Shown here: positions 61,692 through 64,000 of the stretch, piece after piece
Layout: the number at the start of each line of letters is the position of its first letter
Numbering within the stretch: the first letter of the stretch is position 1
Source: Noviluteimonas sp052115395
GTDB lineage: Bacteria; Pseudomonadota; Gammaproteobacteria; Xanthomonadales; Xanthomonadaceae
Assembly: GCA_052115395.1 (NCBI GenBank)
Contig: JBFRGO010000003.1
DNA length: 64,000 nt
Strand: one strand, 5' to 3'
The notes under the pieces: model-generated
The model's database searches: none
Told to the model about the DNA's origin: nothing
Seen by the model: the letters and a program-made list of their open reading frames with translations, nothing else
Made by a program: the position numbers and the translations under genes

Positions 61692-64000
61692 GGGCTCTCG
61701 TGGGTGCGTGGTGCGCGATGCGCAGGGCGAGTTCGTCCGGGGTCAGGCCCGGCGCGAAAAGGAAGCCCTGGCCGATCTTCACGCCAAGGCGGATGAGGAA
61801 TTGGCGCTGCGCATCGCTTTCCACGCCTTCGGCCACCAGGCCCAGGCCCAGGCTCTGCGCGATGCCGGCGACGGCCTGGCAGATCGCGACGTCGGAGGTG
61901 TTGTGCGGCACGCCCGACAGGAATTGCTGGCTGAGCTTCAACCCGTGGATCGGCAGGCGGCGCAGGTAATTGAGTGCGCTGTAGCCTTCGCCGAAATCGT
62001 CGATGCTCAACAACACGCCGAGCATGCGCAGCCCCGCGAAGGTCGTCAGCGTATCGGGCGCATCTTCGATCAGCACGCGTTCGGTGAATTCCAGTTCGAG
62101 CGCATCGCCGGGCAGTCCTGCGCTCGCGAGCGCTTCGGCGACGGTTTCGGCGAGGTCTTCGGCCAGGAACTGGCGATAGGAGACATTCACCGCCACGCGT
62201 TCGATCGACAGGCCCGCATCGCGCCAGCGCCGCATCTGTTGGCAGGCTTCGCGCAACACCCAACCACCGATGCGCACGATGTCGCCGGTGTTCTCCGCAT
62301 GGCCGATGAAATGATCCGGCCGCATTTCGCCGAGCGTGTCGTTGCGCCAGCGGATCAGCGCTTCGGCGCCGACGATGCGGCCCGTGGACAGTTCGACCTG
62401 CGGTTGATAGACCAACTTGAATTCGCGGTTGTCGACCGCGCGCCGCAGGTGCGTTTCCATCTGCAGGCGCTGCAGTTGCTGGTCGGCCAGCGCCTGGCTG
62501 AAATCCTGCCAGCCGTTGCGCGCGCGGCGCTTGCTGTCGTACATCGCCACGTCGGCGTTCTGGATCAGCAGTTGCGGGCGGTCGCCGTGTTCGGGCGCAC
62601 GCGCAATGCCGATGCTCGCGGTGATCGTGAATTCTTCGCCGGCCATGCGGAAGGCATCGCCGAAGGCTTCGAGAATCGCCGCGGCCAGACGTTGCGGACG
62701 TTCGGCGTCGTCGCCGGTCTGGCACACCACGAGGAATTCGTCGCCGCCGAAGCGCGCGATCAAGCCTTCGGTCGCGACCGCGCGCTGGATTCGGCGCGCG
62801 GCGCTCGCGATCACCTGGTCGCCGGCGGCGTGGCCCAGCACATCGTTGACGACCTTGAAACGGTCCAGGTCGATGTAGAGCACCGCGACGTCCGAATGCG
62901 ACGGGTCGGCCAGTCGCGTCTGCAGTTCTTCGAGCACCGCGTCGCGATTGAGCAACATCGTCAACGGGTCCGTGCGCGCCTGCACGCGCAGGGTTTCTTC
63001 GGCCTGCTTGGATTCGGTGATGTCCTGGAACGTGCCGGTCAGGCGCGTGCCCGTCGGGTCGCCGGCCTCGGCCTCGCCGATGATGCGGATCCACAGCGTG
63101 TGCCCGTCGGCGCTGATGCCTTGCAGGTCCATCTCGAAGCCTTCGCCGTGTTCCACCGCGCGTGTCAGCGCGTCGTGGAAGCGCTTGCGTTCGGATTCGC
63201 GCAGGCAGGCCTGCAACTCGCCCATGCTCGCCGACGCGCGCGCCAGCCCGAGCATGCGCTGCGCTTCGCCGGTGAGATACACGTGTTCGTTGTTGGCGTC
63301 CCACTCCCAGCCGCCGACATGCGCCAGGTCCTGCACGCGATCGAACAGCGTGATGTCGCGCTTGAACCCGGTGACGTCGGAGAACAGCGACAACACCTGC
63401 TGCGGATGATCCTGCCCCGGCGCGAACTGCGGCACCGAGGTGATCGACAGCCAGGTCAGCCGGCGCGTGGCGAGGTTGAGGAAGCCCAGCACCGTGCTCG
63501 GCGAAATCGTGCCCGTGCGCAGCGCGCGGAAGGAAGGTAGTTCCTGGTTGTCCAGTTCCTTGCCGTGCTCGTCGAAGATGCGCCAATGGTCGAGCGCGAG
63601 CTCTTCCACCAGGCTCGCGCCTTTCGGAATCCGCAGGATGCGCATCGCCGCCGGATTGGCGTAGGCGACGCGGCCATCGGCCTTGCGCACGAGGATGCCC
63701 TTGTCGATGACTTCCATCAGCTCGCGATAACGGACTTCCGCTTCGTGGCGTTTGCTGAGGTCGCGCGCGACCGCGACGATGCGCGTTTCGCCGAGATCAT
63801 CGAAACCCGCCGAATGCACTTCGACGGGAAAGCGCGTGCCGTCGGCGCGCATGTTGGTGACTTCCACGACGTAGGTACCGCCGCGATTGAGCACTTCCCA
63901 CACCGGCGCGAGATGGTCGCGCGGCAGGTCGGGATTGAGGATGTCGATGTTCTTGCCGACGATGTCGCCGCGCGGACGGTTGTAGGCCGCGATGCCCGCC
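61684..64000 (-). CDS. PAS-GGDEF-EAL c-di-GMP signalling protein (5' end beyond window)
   Basis: An incomplete frame of at least 772 codons entering from the right edge. Visible order: PAS domains (YNRPRGDIVGKNIDILN; then two more, ending GTFQDITESKQAEE), GGDEF domain with intact ARFGGDEFLVV, and EAL domain with GAEALIRW, VNVSYRQF, ELEFTERVLIED, SIDDFGEGYSAL, KLSQQF, AEGVES and GQGFLF. Both catalytic signatures look functional, in contrast with the FimX-like protein in this window. It may make and break c-di-GMP in response to the PAS input. Confidence 0.9.
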   Translation of the reverse strand, partial: AGIAAYNRPRGDIVGKNIDILNPDLPRDHLAPVWEVLNRGGTYVVEVTNMRADGTRFPVEVHSAGFDDLGETRIVAVARDLSKRHEAEVRYRELMEVIDKGILVRKADGRVAYANPAAMRILRIPKGASLVEELALDHWRIFDEHGKELDNQELPSFRALRTGTISPSTVLGFLNLATRRLTWLSITSVPQFAPGQDHPQQVLSLFSDVTGFKRDITLFDRVQDLAHVGGWEWDANNEHVYLTGEAQRMLGLARASASMGELQACLRESERKRFHDALTRAVEHGEGFEMDLQGISADGHTLWIRIIGEAEAGDPTGTRLTGTFQDITESKQAEETLRVQARTDPLTMLLNRDAVLEELQTRLADPSHSDVAVLYIDLDRFKVVNDVLGHAAGDQVIASAARRIQRAVATEGLIARFGGDEFLVVCQTGDDAERPQRLAAAILEAFGDAFRMAGEEFTITASIGIARAPEHGDRPQLLIQNADVAMYDSKRRARNGWQDFSQALADQQLQRLQMETHLRRAVDNREFKLVYQPQVELSTGRIVGAEALIRWRNDTLGEMRPDHFIGHAENTGDIVRIGGWVLREACQQMRRWRDAGLSIERVAVNVSYRQFLAEDLAETVAEALASAGLPGDALELEFTERVLIEDAPDTLTTFAGLRMLGVLLSIDDFGEGYSALNYLRRLPIHGLKLSQQFLSGVPHNTSDVAICQAVAGIAQSLGLGLVAEGVESDAQRQFLIRLGVKIGQGFLFAPGLTPDELALRIAHHAPTRAHA

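Noticed and set aside
61579..63540. A 653-codon frame opposite the GGDEF-EAL gene
   Set aside because: The opposite strand has a complete GGDEF-EAL motif set.

Overview
This 64-kb window is GC-rich chromosomal DNA of a Lysobacter-like member of the Xanthomonadaceae (Lysobacteraceae). The evidence is the arginine operon built around an N-acetylornithine carbamoyltransferase and a fused N-acetylglutamate kinase/synthase, a FimX-type degenerate GGDEF-EAL protein, a lysine/alanine/proline-tailed DksA, a PhaR-reductase cluster, and a GGGAATGGGGAAT-type intergenic inverted repeat. The assignment rests on recognised protein families only; no search was run.

Layout. 0-8.8 kb: CHMI isomerase, tRNA-Ala(CGC), RNase D, an SUMF1-fold lipoprotein with an M48 protease, a PHA cluster (two acetoacetyl-CoA reductases around PhaR), and divergent gluQ/htpX. 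8.8-17.5 kb: REP-like inverted repeat, fimX, divergent epmB/efp (EF-P and its lysine 2,3-aminomutase), then a tightly packed mtaD-ubiG-gph-squalene/phytoene-synthase-like run and folE2. 17.5-24 kb: a dihydroorotase, yidD, a cysteine-less DksA with a histone-like tail, and cysS-sufE-MFS. 24-31.7 kb: a seven-gene arginine operon argF'-argG-argE-argB/A-GNAT-argC-argH, mostly with 4-nt overlaps, preceded by a possible leader peptide and hairpin. 32-38.1 kb: a sulfate-uptake locus, Rrf2 regulator (palindrome abutting its start codon)-YezD-like-OprP-like porin-sbp-cysT-cysW-cysA. 38.1-40.2 kb: small stress/unknown genes, a cupin and a hemerythrin.

40.28-49.6 kb is a 9.3-kb genomic island inserted at the 3' end of tRNA-Pro(CGG). 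It is bounded by a 52-bp perfect direct repeat, with paired TGYTGACCA sites at both ends. Its integrase lacks the catalytic C-terminus and its serine recombinase is frameshifted, so it appears fixed. The cargo is two secreted YD/RHS proteins. The second has NBR1-Ig-like and Big domains, an RHS core and a variable C-terminal domain; its 3' end overlaps a small two-helix membrane protein. This is the layout of a polymorphic toxin with an immunity gene and is the most promising candidate for an undescribed system here.

49.6-64 kb: hisS, an aromatic amino-acid lyase with an unusual insertion, a phosphoesterase, the mtnBDC methionine-salvage operon, an APC permease, a NUDIX hydrolase, the EF-P paralogue EfpL, an SDR dehydrogenase, an exported amidohydrolase, a GNAT and a PAS-GGDEF-EAL protein cut by the window edge. 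The metabolic themes are arginine synthesis through acetylated intermediates, sulfur supply (sulfate import, MTA salvage, SufE), translation support (two EF-P types, epmB, gluQ, cysS, hisS) and c-di-GMP signalling.
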